DNA of 64,000 nt from Mesorhizobium sp. M8A.F.Ca.ET.218.01.1.1 (GCF_004791165.1 NZ_SRUZ01000001.1:664382-728381); one strand, 5' to 3'. Counted from the stretch's first letter, positions 17,097-26,612 are shown. Program-made: numbers and translations. The notes: generated by a model from the letters alone, not told the origin.

Positions 17097-18119
17097 ATGC
17101 ACTACCGATCGATCTCCGACATGAACGACGCGATTGTGAGTAACCTTCACCGGCTGCCGCGCGACATCGACCTGGTGGTCGGCGTCCCCAGAAGCGGCGT
17201 GCTGGCCGCGACGCTGGTCAGCCTTGCGGCGAACATTCCGATGACCGACCTGGATAGCTTCCTGGAAGGCCGGGTCTACACGTCAGGCATCACCAAGCGC
17301 AGGGCCGCACTCGACCGCAAAGTCTCGGAAATGCGCAAGGTGCTGGTGATCGACGACAGCGTTTCCGGCGGCAATGCCATGCGCGACGCCCGTGCCCGCA
17401 TCAAGGGCGCCGGCATCGAGGCCGACTACACCTTTGCCGCCGTCTTCGGTCTGGAGCCCGAGCATCAGGAGACCGATCTGGTGTTCGAGGTCGTTCCGCA
17501 TCCGCGCATGTTCCAGTGGAACTTCATGCATCACAAATTCCTGGCGCAATGCTGCGTCGACATAGACGGGGTGCTGTGTCTCGATCCGACCGAGGCCGAG
17601 AACGACGACGGGCCGGCCTATGAAAAATTCCTGAGCGAGGCGCGGCCGCTTCATGCCGTGACCCAAAAGATCGGCTGGTTGGTCACCAGCCGGCTCGAGA
17701 AATACCGTGCGTTGACCGAGGCGTGGTTGGCCAAGCACGAGATCCAGTACGACAAGCTCATCATGCTCGATCTGCCGAGCAAGGCGGAGCGCCAGCGGCT
17801 TGGCGCGCATGGCAGTTTCAAGGCCGATTTCTATCGCAAATCCGATGCCATCCTGTTCATCGAAAGCGAGCATGCCCAGGCGCTGAGGATCACGGAACTG
17901 TCGGGCAAACCGGTCCTGTGTGTCGAAACGCACATGGTCAGTTTTCCCGATGCGCTGTCGCTTCCGGCCCTGGGCCAAGCCGCGCGGAACCTGCCGGCAA
18001 GGCTGCGCCAGGTCAACTCGCAAGAGGGCCGCAAGAGCGCCGCCAAGACCATCGCCCGCGCCCTGCTTGGCGCGCGCGGCTATGAAACGCTGAAGAACCG
18101 GGTCAAGCGCCCAGCCTGA
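17097..18119 (+). CDS. Phosphoribosyltransferase domain joined to a HAD-like domain
   Basis: This is a 340-residue two-domain protein. The first half is a type I phosphoribosyltransferase fold: LVVGVPRSGVLAATL is the pyrophosphate loop and VLVIDDSVSGGNAM (from about residue 82) is the PRPP-binding loop. The second half starts CCVDIDGVLCLDPTE (about 151-165), a HAD-like nucleophile motif D-x-D-G-V. I do not know a function for this combination. In an EPS locus it could act in nucleotide-sugar or phospho-sugar handling, which is a guess. It is 53 bp after the flippase and may be co-transcribed. Confidence 0.75.
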   Translation: MHYRSISDMNDAIVSNLHRLPRDIDLVVGVPRSGVLAATLVSLAANIPMTDLDSFLEGRVYTSGITKRRAALDRKVSEMRKVLVIDDSVSGGNAMRDARARIKGAGIEADYTFAAVFGLEPEHQETDLVFEVVPHPRMFQWNFMHHKFLAQCCVDIDGVLCLDPTEAENDDGPAYEKFLSEARPLHAVTQKIGWLVTSRLEKYRALTEAWLAKHEIQYDKLIMLDLPSKAERQRLGAHGSFKADFYRKSDAILFIESEHAQALRITELSGKPVLCVETHMVSFPDALSLPALGQAARNLPARLRQVNSQEGRKSAAKTIARALLGARGYETLKNRVKRPA

Positions 18120-18145
18120 CGCGGCGCGATCGGGTCGCTGTTTGA

Positions 18146-19225
18146 CTAAGCGGCCTGGCGCGCGCTCTGCTGTGCCGCCCTGTCCAATATCGAGAAGAAG
18201 GTGACGAACTGACGGTCGGGGTCGAGCTCCGGCCGCCCGGCGAAGCTGCGCGCGAGGGCCGAGACCCGCTCATATTCCTTGTTGTCATTCCACAAAAGCC
18301 TGACGGCGGCGACCCAGTCGGCGAGCGGAGCATCATAGTCGAGCACCGCGCCGCCAGGGCCGATCGCTTCGGGCAGGCCGCCGCGGCGGGAGCCAACGAC
18401 GGGAATGCCGCTGCAATGGGCCTCCGAGGCCACCCGCCCCCAGGCCTCTTCCCATTTGCTGGGCGCCAGCAGGATCCGGGTGCGGCCATAGACCGTCTTC
18501 ATGTCGCTGGTGCGGCCTTCCAGCGTGACATTGCCGAGCGGCGCGATCGTCTGCTCGATGCGTGCCCGGTGATCGTCCGCCAGTTTCCAGCTTTCGACGA
18601 ACAGGAAAGGGATTTCGGGGCACGCGCCGGCGATGCGCACCGCAAGCTCGAAGCCCTTTTCCTCATATGGGTTGATCAGGGTGACGAACTGGCCCGACGT
18701 CGGCGTGCTGTAGTGCGTCGGATTGATGGTCGGCGGGATTACGGTTGTCTCGATGCCGAACTCCCTGGCGTAGGTGCGCGCGGTGAACTCGGAATTGGCG
18801 ATATAGAGCGCCGAGCCCAATTCGCGCAGGTCGCCTCCCAGTTCGTGAAACTCGACATTGCGGAGATAGACGACCAGCGGCACGCCCTTGGCCTGCAACG
18901 CCTTGCCGAGCGGAACCGATTTGTGACACTGGACCACCGCGACATCCGGCTTCACCCTGTTGACGGCGAAGGCCGCCGCCTCCCAGGGGAACCATGCCCG
19001 GATCACCGGGTAGCCGGGAAAACTGTCGACGACCGCGGGCTGGCGCAACAGCTTCATCTTTGCACGCGCCTTGAAGCCGAAGACACCATCGCCAAACAGG
19101 GCGGCGAGCACCGCGGCCTCATGCCCATGCTCGATCAACTGCTCTGCCAGATGGTGAGTGCTCGACTGGACGCCGCCGCTGAACTCCGGTGGGTAGCCAT
19201 TGCCGCCTGCAAAGAGAACTTTCAT
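18146..19225 (-). CDS. Glycosyltransferase family 4
   Basis: A 359-residue GT-B transferase. The N-terminus MKVLFAGGNGYPPEFSGGVQ has the glycine-rich acceptor loop. The C-terminal half has LINPYEEKGFELAV and the EX7E-type region (WEEAWGRVASEAHCSGIPVV) used to bind the nucleotide sugar. I chose ATG 19225 rather than 19249 because the family motif begins there and a purine-rich ribosome site precedes it. It has no direct counterpart in the standard succinoglycan set, so the polymer made here may differ. The sugar donor is not predictable. Confidence 0.82.
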   Translation of the reverse strand: MKVLFAGGNGYPPEFSGGVQSSTHHLAEQLIEHGHEAAVLAALFGDGVFGFKARAKMKLLRQPAVVDSFPGYPVIRAWFPWEAAAFAVNRVKPDVAVVQCHKSVPLGKALQAKGVPLVVYLRNVEFHELGGDLRELGSALYIANSEFTARTYAREFGIETTVIPPTINPTHYSTPTSGQFVTLINPYEEKGFELAVRIAGACPEIPFLFVESWKLADDHRARIEQTIAPLGNVTLEGRTSDMKTVYGRTRILLAPSKWEEAWGRVASEAHCSGIPVVGSRRGGLPEAIGPGGAVLDYDAPLADWVAAVRLLWNDNKEYERVSALARSFAGRPELDPDRQFVTFFSILDRAAQQSARQAA

Positions 19226-19291
19226 GATCCCGGCTCCTCGTCTATCCATTTCAATGCCTCGGCCCGATGAAGGCCCGCGTCCAAGGCCGCT

Positions 19292-19741
19292 TCAGGCAGT
19301 CTTTGGCGGATCAAGCGTCGCGAACGGATTTGTGCATGACTGCCATCCGGTGAACCGGATGGGATCATTGGGCGAACCGCGCCAGGCGTAGTCCGTCAGC
19401 ATGTGGAATTCGGCAACAACCCAGCGGTCGAAATGCCCGAGGTCGCGCTGCTTCTGTTTTGGCAACAACTGGCGTGCCTGACCGAGCTTCGCCTTCTCGA
19501 GCAAGGTGACGGCATCGCTCAGTTTTTCGCTGGGAAACATTCCCGGATTGCGGTTGCGGAACTCGAGCACGAACTGCTGCAGGTGCTCGATGCGCATGTT
19601 CAGCCTGCCGAGGTATCTTTCGAGCGTGACGCGAACCAGGTCCTCGTCCGAGAACGAGGACACGGCCGCGTAGGCCACGCCCGTCGATGCAACTCCGCCT
19701 GCCATGATGGCCAGTGCCGAACGCCGCGTGATTTCGATCAT
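19292..19741 (-). CDS. Tat-exported small subunit paired with a GMC oxidoreductase
   Basis: A 149-residue protein with a twin-arginine signal (ITRRSALAIMAGG followed by a hydrophobic run to AYA). The rest contains aromatic-rich segments (HMLTDYAWRGSPNDP, FTGWQSC). It resembles the small gamma-type subunit of membrane-bound sugar or sugar-acid dehydrogenases. In those complexes the FAD subunit lacks its own signal and is carried out with the small subunit. It is encoded 13 bp downstream of the GMC gene and overlaps nothing. No cytochrome c subunit gene is present here. Confidence 0.65.
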   Translation of the reverse strand: MIEITRRSALAIMAGGVASTGVAYAAVSSFSDEDLVRVTLERYLGRLNMRIEHLQQFVLEFRNRNPGMFPSEKLSDAVTLLEKAKLGQARQLLPKQKQRDLGHFDRWVVAEFHMLTDYAWRGSPNDPIRFTGWQSCTNPFATLDPPKTA

Positions 19742-19754
19742 CGCATACCTCCCC

Positions 19755-21197
19755 TCACGCCATCCGGCTCGCTGCCCGCAAGGACAGAGCTGCCGCGGTC
19801 AGGCTCGGATTGGCGCAAGAACAGCTGGGATAGGTACTGGTGCCGACGACAACCAGGTTTCTCAACCGGTGATGGATCATGTTGCTGTCGATCACCGAAT
19901 CGGCCGGGCCGGTGCCCATCCGCAACGTGCCCTGGACATGCGATTCCGTTGGCCGGATCCCGCGGTCGAACAACCGCTCCACCGGTAGCGGGGCAAGCAG
20001 TCCAGGCAATTTCTCAAGCGCCCGGGCCATGCCTTTGACCGCGTAGTCCGACGGTGCCTTGAAGCTGACGAAAGCATTGTCGTCCTCGTCGAGAGTGACG
20101 AAATTCTCGTGGTCGAGCAGGTTTTCGGTGACCACGACCAGCGGCAGCGCCTGGCGCAGCCGCCCCTTCTCGGCGCGCATCCCGTGCTGCCAGCGGTTCT
20201 CGAAATAGACCAGGGCCGCCGCATGCTCGGACCGGTGCGGACCGTCATAGAGGCTGAAATTCAGGCCGGTGGTGATGGTGCTGCCGTCGAAATTGTCGAC
20301 GCCGTCGAGATAGACCTCGAAATTCCAGCCATAGGATTCATGCAGGCCGCGCCCGACGAATTCATCTCCGAGGCCGGAGCGCAGCATGATCGCCGCGCTC
20401 TGGATGGCATTGGCGCCGAGAACGAAGAGGTCGCCGCTGGCCTGATATTCCTTGCCCTCATGGACGAAGGCGACCGAACGCACCGTGCCGCCGACATGGT
20501 CGAGCCGCCGCACCTCGGAGCCGAGGCAGACCGATACGTCGGGATGCTCGAAGACATGCATCAGGCCATTATTGGCGGTGAACTTGGCATCGGCCGGGCA
20601 CAGCCAGCAACGCAGGTTGGCGCAGCAGGAGCTGCGTTGCGCGGTCGGCACGCGGGCCCGCGCGGTCGGCATGACGAAATGCTGGTCGGGCTGGGCCGCC
20701 TTCATCATCCTGTCCGGCGTCGACATGCGATGCGGCGGCTGCGGAAACGGCCTTGAGCGCGGCAGCATCGCCGCCATGTCCGGATCGCCCGAGATCGACA
20801 TGATGTCTTCGGCGTCGCAATAGAACGGCTCGACATCGTCGTAGCTGATCGGCCAGTCATTGCCGATGCCGTAGGTGCTTTTCAGCCTGAAGTCGTTGGG
20901 ATGGAAGCGTGGCGTCTGCGCGAACCAGCAATTGGTCCCGCCGCCCAGCCCGATCGTGTAATTCCACGGCTTGTCGGAATTGGTCTTGTAGGTCGTCTCG
21001 TCGTCGATGTCGGTGTTGACGTTCTGGTCGAGCTGCCATTGATGCGTGTTGTGACGGCCCCATTCGAGGACGAGTATGCGCGCCTTACGCCGCCTGGCGA
21101 ATTCATGCAGGAAGAAAGCCGAACCGAAGCCGGAACCGATCGCGACAACATCGAAATGATCCTTGGTGACTTGCTCGGGCTTGACGTCCAGCACCAT
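19755..21197 (-). CDS. GMC-family FAD oxidoreductase
   Basis: This protein of 480 residues has the dinucleotide fold DVVAIGSGFGSAFFLHEFARR near the N-terminus, a GLGGGTNCWF loop and the C-terminal GMC signature (VVGTSTYPSCSCANPSLTAAALSLRAA). There is a cysteine cluster SSCCANLRCWLCPADAK, which in some FAD-dependent sugar dehydrogenases holds an iron-sulfur cluster. ATG 21197 follows AAGGAG. It probably oxidises a sugar or polyol in the periplasm together with the Tat protein downstream. The substrate is unknown; the C-terminal catalytic His is not obvious (THE usual HxN is not seen clearly). Confidence 0.75.
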   Translation of the reverse strand: MVLDVKPEQVTKDHFDVVAIGSGFGSAFFLHEFARRRKARILVLEWGRHNTHQWQLDQNVNTDIDDETTYKTNSDKPWNYTIGLGGGTNCWFAQTPRFHPNDFRLKSTYGIGNDWPISYDDVEPFYCDAEDIMSISGDPDMAAMLPRSRPFPQPPHRMSTPDRMMKAAQPDQHFVMPTARARVPTAQRSSCCANLRCWLCPADAKFTANNGLMHVFEHPDVSVCLGSEVRRLDHVGGTVRSVAFVHEGKEYQASGDLFVLGANAIQSAAIMLRSGLGDEFVGRGLHESYGWNFEVYLDGVDNFDGSTITTGLNFSLYDGPHRSEHAAALVYFENRWQHGMRAEKGRLRQALPLVVVTENLLDHENFVTLDEDDNAFVSFKAPSDYAVKGMARALEKLPGLLAPLPVERLFDRGIRPTESHVQGTLRMGTGPADSVIDSNMIHHRLRNLVVVGTSTYPSCSCANPSLTAAALSLRAASRMA

Positions 21198-21246
21198 CAG
21201 TCGCAACTCCTTTCCGCGCCGGGCGCAGCCGTAGGGTCGAGCGGTC

Positions 21247-22578
21247 TCATGCCGCCATTCTGCCGATCGAGTGATATTCGATGCCGTGGCGCGCCACGAC
21301 CTTGGGATCGTAGAGGTTGCGGCCGTCGAAGATGACCGGCGTGGTCAGTGCATCCTTCAGCGCATCGAAGGACGGTGCGCGAAAACTCTTCCATTCGGTG
21401 GCGATCAACAGCGCATCGGCGCCGCGCAGGGCCGCTTCCTTGGTACCGCACAGCATCAGGTCGTCGCGCAGCCCGTAGATGGCCTGGCATTCCTGCATGG
21501 CCTCGGGGTCATAGGCCTGCACGTTCGCGCCGGCCTTCCAGAGCGCTTCCATCAGCACACGCGCTGGCGCCTCGCGCATGTCATCGGTGTTGGGCTTGAA
21601 GGCCAGGCCCCACAGCGCGAAGGTCTTGCCCTTGAGGCTACCCTTGAAATAGCGATGCACCTTGTCGAACAGGATGGATTTCTGGTCGTTGTTGCGCTCC
21701 TCGACGGCGCGCAGCAGCTTGGCGTCGAACTTGACGCCCTCGGCGGTCTTGATCAGGGCGCGTACGTCCTTGGGGAAACACGAGCCGCCATAGCCGAGAC
21801 CCGGATAGATGAAGTGATAGCCGATGCGCGGATCGCTGCCGATGCCCTTGCGCACCTCCTCGATGTCGGCGCCGAGCTGTTCGGCGAGGTTCGCCATCTC
21901 GTTCATGAAGCTGATCTTGGTCGCCAGCATGCAGTTGGCGGCGTACTTCGTGAATTCGGCGCTGCGCACGTCCATCACGATCATCTTCTCGTGGTTGCGG
22001 TTGAAGGGCGCGTAGAGTTCGCGCATCACCGCCTCGGTTTCCTCGCTGTCGGTGCCGACGATAATGCGATCCGGCCTCATGCAGTCGGCGACGGCAGAGC
22101 CCTCCTTGAGGAATTCAGGATTCGAGGCGACGTCGAAGCGCAGATCGTCGCGGCCTCTTTTCTTCAGCGTCTCGGCGATCCTGGCCTTCACCTTTTCACA
22201 GGTACCGACCGGTACGGTCGACTTGCCGACGACGATCTTGGCGGCATCCATCTCGCGGCCGATGGTCTCGGCGACCGCCAGCACATATTTGAGGTCGGCC
22301 GAACCGTCCTCGCCGGGCGGCGTACCGACCGCGATCATCTGGATTTCGCCGTGCCTGACGGCAGCCGCCGCATCGGTGGTGAACTTGATGCGGCCAGCGG
22401 CATGGTTCTCCCTGACGATGCTTTCAAGGCCTGGCTCGAAGATCGGGACGAAGCCCTGGTTGAGCCGCTCCACCTTGCTAGCGTCAATGTCGACGCAGAC
22501 AACCTGGTGACCAACCTCGGCAAGCACCGCCGCCTGTACGAGGCCGACATAGCCAATTCCAAACACCGTCAAGTTCAT
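21247..22578 (-). CDS. ugd: UDP-glucose 6-dehydrogenase
   Basis: The 443-residue enzyme oxidises UDP-glucose to UDP-glucuronate with two NAD+. The N-terminal NAD fold is [34 protein letters not shown] is the substrate-binding stretch. [14 protein letters not shown] carries the catalytic Cys (about residue 265). Length is normal. It provides uronic acid precursors, which suggests that the EPS may contain glucuronate, unlike plain S. meliloti succinoglycan. It lies between the GMC oxidoreductase and the GH16 gene, all on the minus strand. Confidence 0.93.
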   Translation of the reverse strand: MNLTVFGIGYVGLVQAAVLAEVGHQVVCVDIDASKVERLNQGFVPIFEPGLESIVRENHAAGRIKFTTDAAAAVRHGEIQMIAVGTPPGEDGSADLKYVLAVAETIGREMDAAKIVVGKSTVPVGTCEKVKARIAETLKKRGRDDLRFDVASNPEFLKEGSAVADCMRPDRIIVGTDSEETEAVMRELYAPFNRNHEKMIVMDVRSAEFTKYAANCMLATKISFMNEMANLAEQLGADIEEVRKGIGSDPRIGYHFIYPGLGYGGSCFPKDVRALIKTAEGVKFDAKLLRAVEERNNDQKSILFDKVHRYFKGSLKGKTFALWGLAFKPNTDDMREAPARVLMEALWKAGANVQAYDPEAMQECQAIYGLRDDLMLCGTKEAALRGADALLIATEWKSFRAPSFDALKDALTTPVIFDGRNLYDPKVVARHGIEYHSIGRMAA

Positions 22579-22627
22579 TCGGTTTCATTCCCATCCAGGG
22601 CCTGGAGCCGTTTTCGGTCCGGCCGGT

Positions 22628-23494
22628 TCAATTCGTCTTTCCCAACTCTTTTAGGCTGCAGACCAGCGATTCCGGAAACTGGCAGGGCTGGCCGAGCGCG
22701 GTGAAGGCAACGCGCTCTACCTGCAGCGAAAGCTTGCGGCCCGGATCGGCGAACGCTCCCATCCAGCCCTTCATCGTCTCGCTGCCCCAAAGGCTGAAGA
22801 AAATCTTCTGCGCATGGCTGGGCAGCTTGGCGGGATCGGTGATGGTGTTCACCAACTGACCGTTGAGGTACCAGCGCAGACTATCCTTCTCCCATACGAA
22901 GGCATAGTCGTTGAAGGCACTGTCGGTGCCGCCGGCCACGTCGACCAGTTTCTCGTTCTTGCCTTTGCCGTTGATGTAGGCGTTGACCTGCACCTTGGAC
23001 GTGTCCTTGGTCAGGATCTCGAAATCGATCTCATCCCAAGGCTGCTTGTCGGACGGGCCGATATAGGAGAAGAAAGCCGCGTTGAGGCCGGGGCCCGTAT
23101 CGGTTTTCATCCGTGCCTCATAGGTACCATAGCCGAAGCGCTGCTTGGTCTGGATCTCGCCGCAAGCGAACTCGCGATCCTTGGTCTTCTGCTTCGCGAA
23201 ACCGAGCGAAAGAACGCCGTCGGAAAGCTCGACCAAGCCTTTCGACCAGGTGCAATTTTGATGGCTGCCGTTTGTCCAGCCGTCTGAAACGTACCAGCGC
23301 TCACGGTCGAAACTTTTGAAATCGTCGACGAAAGAGGGCGCGGACTGGATATCCTGCGCATGAGACGGGGTTGCCGGCAGGCTGCCAAGAGCGGCGAGCA
23401 GCAAAGCGGCCGCAAGGCCGGACCGGCGGCCGAAATGCCGGGTTGAAAGGGCGTCGATTGCTGTCGTGGACATGGTTTTTGGTTCCGAACTCAT
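22628..23494 (-). CDS. exoK: Secreted family 16 glycoside hydrolase, ExoK-like
   Basis: A 288-residue secreted endo-glycanase. ATG 23494 has AGGTGAG upstream and gives a signal peptide ending about residue 46 (PATPSHA-QD). The GH16 active site WDEIDFEIL is at residues 153-161, with Glu155, Asp157 and Glu159 as nucleophile, helper and acid/base. KQRFGYGTYEARMK is the typical preceding strand. In S. meliloti, ExoK trims nascent succinoglycan. Here exoK is separated from exoL by about 7 kb, although the rest of exoLAMONP is intact. Confidence 0.85.
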   Translation of the reverse strand: MSSEPKTMSTTAIDALSTRHFGRRSGLAAALLLAALGSLPATPSHAQDIQSAPSFVDDFKSFDRERWYVSDGWTNGSHQNCTWSKGLVELSDGVLSLGFAKQKTKDREFACGEIQTKQRFGYGTYEARMKTDTGPGLNAAFFSYIGPSDKQPWDEIDFEILTKDTSKVQVNAYINGKGKNEKLVDVAGGTDSAFNDYAFVWEKDSLRWYLNGQLVNTITDPAKLPSHAQKIFFSLWGSETMKGWMGAFADPGRKLSLQVERVAFTALGQPCQFPESLVCSLKELGKTN

Positions 23495-23637
23495 GACAAA
23501 CTCACCTTTGCGCTGTGTCCCCAACCCAAAGTCGACGTTTGAACCGCTTCCAAACGGGCCAACCTTGACCTCTTCAATCACCCTCCCGACTGCCAAACTT
23601 GCATCACCTCCGTCGTAACGGTCCCGCGCCGCCACCT

Positions 23638-24039
23638 TCACCCTCGGCCGACTCCCGTCTGCCTGGCCGATTCGACCGCAGCCGGCGAATCGGCGTCCGC
23701 ATTCTCGTCGAAGACCGCATCCAGCGAATGACGGAGCTCGCGCATCATGCCGCCCTGGCGCGCCAATGCCGCGATGCGGCGCTCGCTGTTCAAGATCGAC
23801 TGCGTCAACGCGCTGACCTCGGACGAGCGGCGGTCGGAGGCGGAACCATTTTCCATGGCTTCAACGAGGAAAGCCGCGTTGGTCGCCTCCTTCTGATAGC
23901 GGCTCTCCAGGCCGGTTTTCTCGGCATCGATTTCGGCCGCGATCTGCTCGAACAGCTTCGCCAGCCGGTCGAGACGCGCAACATCGGTCTGCCTGTCGCG
24001 GGCCGGATCCCTTGATCTGAAGCCGAATATCGAGGCCAT
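23638..24039 (-). CDS. Small coiled-coil protein of unknown function
   Basis: The 133-residue protein begins MASIFGFRSRD and is mostly charged, helical sequence (LDRLAKLFEQIAAEIDAEK, LESRYQKEATNAAFLVEAM, LNSERRIAALARQGGMMREL). It has no signal peptide and no membrane helix, so it is probably a cytoplasmic coiled coil. I do not recognise a named family. It lies between exoK and a GT2 gene. A TTGC/GCAA-type box is 167 bp upstream of its ATG, and its own start has a clear preceding AT-richer segment. Confidence 0.6.
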   Translation of the reverse strand: MASIFGFRSRDPARDRQTDVARLDRLAKLFEQIAAEIDAEKTGLESRYQKEATNAAFLVEAMENGSASDRRSSEVSALTQSILNSERRIAALARQGGMMRELRHSLDAVFDENADADSPAAVESARQTGVGRG

Positions 24040-24338
24040 GAACTTAAATTCCCGTCATCGCTGGCTTTTTGGGCCGGCTTTCTGGCCGGGCCACTGGCCA
24101 ATCCCCGCAACCGGGGCTGAAAACTCGTACCGCGTCGTCCACTCCTCCGCCGAAGAGAGACTTCGGACCAGTCCGATCGGGGGCCAGTTCGGCTGGTCGT
24201 TCAGTTTGCTGCACCGCAACATAGACTGCCATCCCCGGAGCCGCGAGGCAACCACCCAATTCGTAAACTCATAAATCCGATCGAAATGGTTGCGTGGTGG
24301 GCGGGCGGCGGGCCGGCAAGAGCCAACGCTCCCGCACC
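24040..24338. other. Intergenic region with one TTGC/GCAA-type box
   Basis: About 300 bp between two minus-strand genes. It contains the box at 24206-24222 and no frame with protein-like composition. Confidence 0.6.
24206..24222 (-). promoter_or_regulatory. TTGC/GCAA-type box
   Basis: Plus strand TTGCTGCACCGCAACAT, one base different from the exoL box. On the minus strand the core reads TTGCGGTGCAGCA, which matches the exoY box core (TTGCGCTGCAGCA) at 12 of 13 positions. Confidence 0.45.
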
Positions 24339-25361
24339 TTACCGTGCCTTGCCCGTGCTGGTTCCGGCCATCAGGAAACGCAGCGGCGGCACGTGTTTGT
24401 TCCTGGACACGAGGCCAACGCTGCGAAACAGCGCCTCGAGTTTGTCGGATGCCACGCCCTGGACGATGGGAAAGAAGTTGGATTGGCTTGCGAACGCATA
24501 GGCCGCGGCCGAAGCCAGGCCCCGCTCGGCCTTCACGTCGAGGAAATTGCGCAGCCGATATTTGTCGCGCACATGCCTCTCGTGCCGCCGCAATACCGCC
24601 TTGGACCCTTCCGGCAGGCTGTCGATGGCCAGCAGCGCCAGATCGGCATCGGCCAGTCGCTTCAGATCCTGCGTCTTGTGGCGGCCGCTGAGCGAATCGG
24701 CTCGCACGATAGCGCCGTAGCCACAGGAACGGATGACCTTGAACCGGGCCCCGTGGGCGACCGCCCGCGCGTAAAGCTCATAGTCCTCACCCAGTCGCAG
24801 GCTTTCGTCGTAGCGCAATCCGTGGCGGTCGAGGAAGGCACGGCTGATCACGGGCTTCAAGAAACCGAGTTCGCCTCTTTGCACGCGGCGCCTGGAGATG
24901 TTGCCTTCCACGAACCGTTCGAGATTGAGGAATTCGGGATCGGCGGCAAAATCCGGGGCGACGATCTTGGTCGCGTCGCCGGTCGCGTCATCCCTGATGA
25001 GCATGATGTTGTCGGCGGCGAAATCCCAATCGGCGCTGGCAAACAGGTTGCGAAACCGGCCATTGAGGAAGAAATCGTCGGCGTCCAGAATGCTGACGAA
25101 CGGCGCTCGTGAGCGGGTGATCGCGGCGTTGCGGGCAAAGGATGGACCGCGATTGACGTCGAGGCGCATCACCGAGAGCCGGCCGCTGCCGTCGTCGGCC
25201 GAGCGGGCGACCTCGGCGGTATTGTCGGTAGAGCCATCGTCGACGACGACGACCTCCGCCACTTCCGGTTCGCGCAGCGCGGATGCGATGGCAACCGCGA
25301 TCGTGCGCGCCGCGTTTTTGGCCGCGATGATCACGCAAACCTCGGATTTCGTCATCGACAT
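24339..25361 (-). CDS. Glycosyltransferase family 2, ExoO-like paralogue
   Basis: This protein has about 340 residues and a GT-A fold. VCVIIAAKNAARTIAVAI opens it, VVVVDDGSTDNTAEVA and the metal motif SILDADDFF follow, and LRYDESLRLGEDYELYARAV matches the ExoO gene at 11277-12245 closely in position and sequence. I chose ATG 25361 (MSMTKSEV), which has GAGG 9-10 bases upstream. An ATG at 25430 overlaps the stop of the upstream nucleotidyltransferase gene as ATGA and is a real alternative. The two ExoO-like genes suggest an extra sugar addition in the repeat unit. Confidence 0.8.
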   Translation of the reverse strand: MSMTKSEVCVIIAAKNAARTIAVAIASALREPEVAEVVVVDDGSTDNTAEVARSADDGSGRLSVMRLDVNRGPSFARNAAITRSRAPFVSILDADDFFLNGRFRNLFASADWDFAADNIMLIRDDATGDATKIVAPDFAADPEFLNLERFVEGNISRRRVQRGELGFLKPVISRAFLDRHGLRYDESLRLGEDYELYARAVAHGARFKVIRSCGYGAIVRADSLSGRHKTQDLKRLADADLALLAIDSLPEGSKAVLRRHERHVRDKYRLRNFLDVKAERGLASAAAYAFASQSNFFPIVQGVASDKLEALFRSVGLVSRNKHVPPLRFLMAGTSTGKAR

Positions 25362-25426
25362 GGAATTTGCCTCTTGCACAGGTTTCGTTCTGCCCTCGCC
25401 CTGTACACGTTCGATATCCATTGCCC

Positions 25427-26557
25427 TCATGGACTGGCCGGCCGTTCGAAGATGCGGCGGCTGATGTCCGCCGACGCGGCCCAGCCAGCCTCGGCCAGGT
25501 AGCGGACGGGAGCCCGGCCGCACAATTCCCACAACACAGTCCGCCGCTGCGGCCAGCGCAGCGACGACAGCCATGGCGCGATGACCATGTTGAGCAGGTC
25601 CTCATTGCCGATGCGCGACAGGATCGGCTTGGCCCGCTCCGATAGAAGCGTGCCGGTGCCGCCCAGCAGCACGTCGGCGGCGCGCAGGCCGAGCAGCAAG
25701 GTGTCGTCCAGTCCCTGGCCTATCGCGGCATCGAGCACACGCTGCTGATCGGCCTCGCCGAGGCGAGCGGCGCTGGCCCTGATATCGCAGACATAGCCGG
25801 CGCAGGGCTCGCGGTTGAACAGGGCCTTGGCGACGCTGATGCACGACAGCATCAGTGTGTCGGCGGCCGAAGTGAAAGGGACCTCGACGCCGGTGATCTC
25901 GACCAACCGTTTCCGCCGCAGGAACCCGTCGGCATCGCGCGGGCTGGGCGAGCCGGGCTGCTGGAGCCGGTAATGAAGATCGACCGTGGATGATCTCGGC
26001 CCGCTGCCGCGAACCATGTGCTGTTCGCCGAGGAAGCGGATCCACCAGACCGAACGCGACTGGCCCGACACCTCGTAGCCAATCAAGCGCAACGCTTCGC
26101 GCGTCTTCAGGAACCCGGCCGGCGCGACCAGGATGTCGACATCGCCCGCAGGCTTCATGAAGTGATCGTCGTAAAGCAGATGCTGCTGGAACGGCCCCTT
26201 CAGGAAGACGAAATTGATCCGCCGGTCGGACAGCGCCTCGTTGATGGCCATCGAATCCATCAGGCAGGCGGCGTTCATCGAAACCGTCCTTCTGCGATAG
26301 GTTTCGAGCCACTGGAAGAGCTCGCCCGGCCTCTCATGCGCCGGCGCACGCGCCAGCGCCTTCAGAACGAAGACACCGACCTTGTTCAGCCTGGCGATAT
26401 CGGTGACGGCCTCGACCGAAAGGCCCGAGGGCAACGCCTCGGCGGCCGGGGCGGCGGGCGCCGCGAAATACAAACGTAAGCAGGCCCGCACATAGGCGAT
26501 CTCGTCGGCGCAGTCGGTTGCGCGCAGTCGTTCATAAGAGCTTTCCGGCAAGGCCAT
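25427..26557 (-). CDS. Nucleotidyltransferase-family protein (NTP_transf_5 type) next to the lasso operon
   Basis: A protein of about 376 residues of the same family as the gene at 973-1995. The signature is NFVFLKGPFQQHLLYDD followed by AGDVDILVAP, with the D-x-D pair. It is divergent from the lasso precursor and shares its 0.5 kb promoter region. In other lasso clusters such enzymes act after the kinase on the phosphorylated C-terminal Ser (hexosylation in pseudomycoidin), so this is the best candidate N enzyme for the peptide at 27067. The start is uncertain (ATG 26557, weak GGAG at 12 bases). Its end is close to or overlaps the GT2 gene. Confidence 0.75.
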   Translation of the reverse strand: MALPESSYERLRATDCADEIAYVRACLRLYFAAPAAPAAEALPSGLSVEAVTDIARLNKVGVFVLKALARAPAHERPGELFQWLETYRRRTVSMNAACLMDSMAINEALSDRRINFVFLKGPFQQHLLYDDHFMKPAGDVDILVAPAGFLKTREALRLIGYEVSGQSRSVWWIRFLGEQHMVRGSGPRSSTVDLHYRLQQPGSPSPRDADGFLRRKRLVEITGVEVPFTSAADTLMLSCISVAKALFNREPCAGYVCDIRASAARLGEADQQRVLDAAIGQGLDDTLLLGLRAADVLLGGTGTLLSERAKPILSRIGNEDLLNMVIAPWLSSLRWPQRRTVLWELCGRAPVRYLAEAGWAASADISRRIFERPASP

Positions 26558-26596
26558 TGAGCGCACAGTCTCCAAAAAACGGTTTGCGCGTCGCGT

Positions 26597-26612
26597 ATGC
26601 TGCAAGTGCGAA
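26597..26612 (-). promoter_or_regulatory. TTGC/GCAA-type box upstream of the nucleotidyltransferase
   Basis: On the minus strand the sequence is CGCACTTGCAGCAT, 40 bp before the ATG at 26557. The TGCAGCAT end is shared with the lasso-precursor and exoY boxes, though the left half is looser. A further TTGCA direct repeat lies at 26660-26680. Confidence 0.35.
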
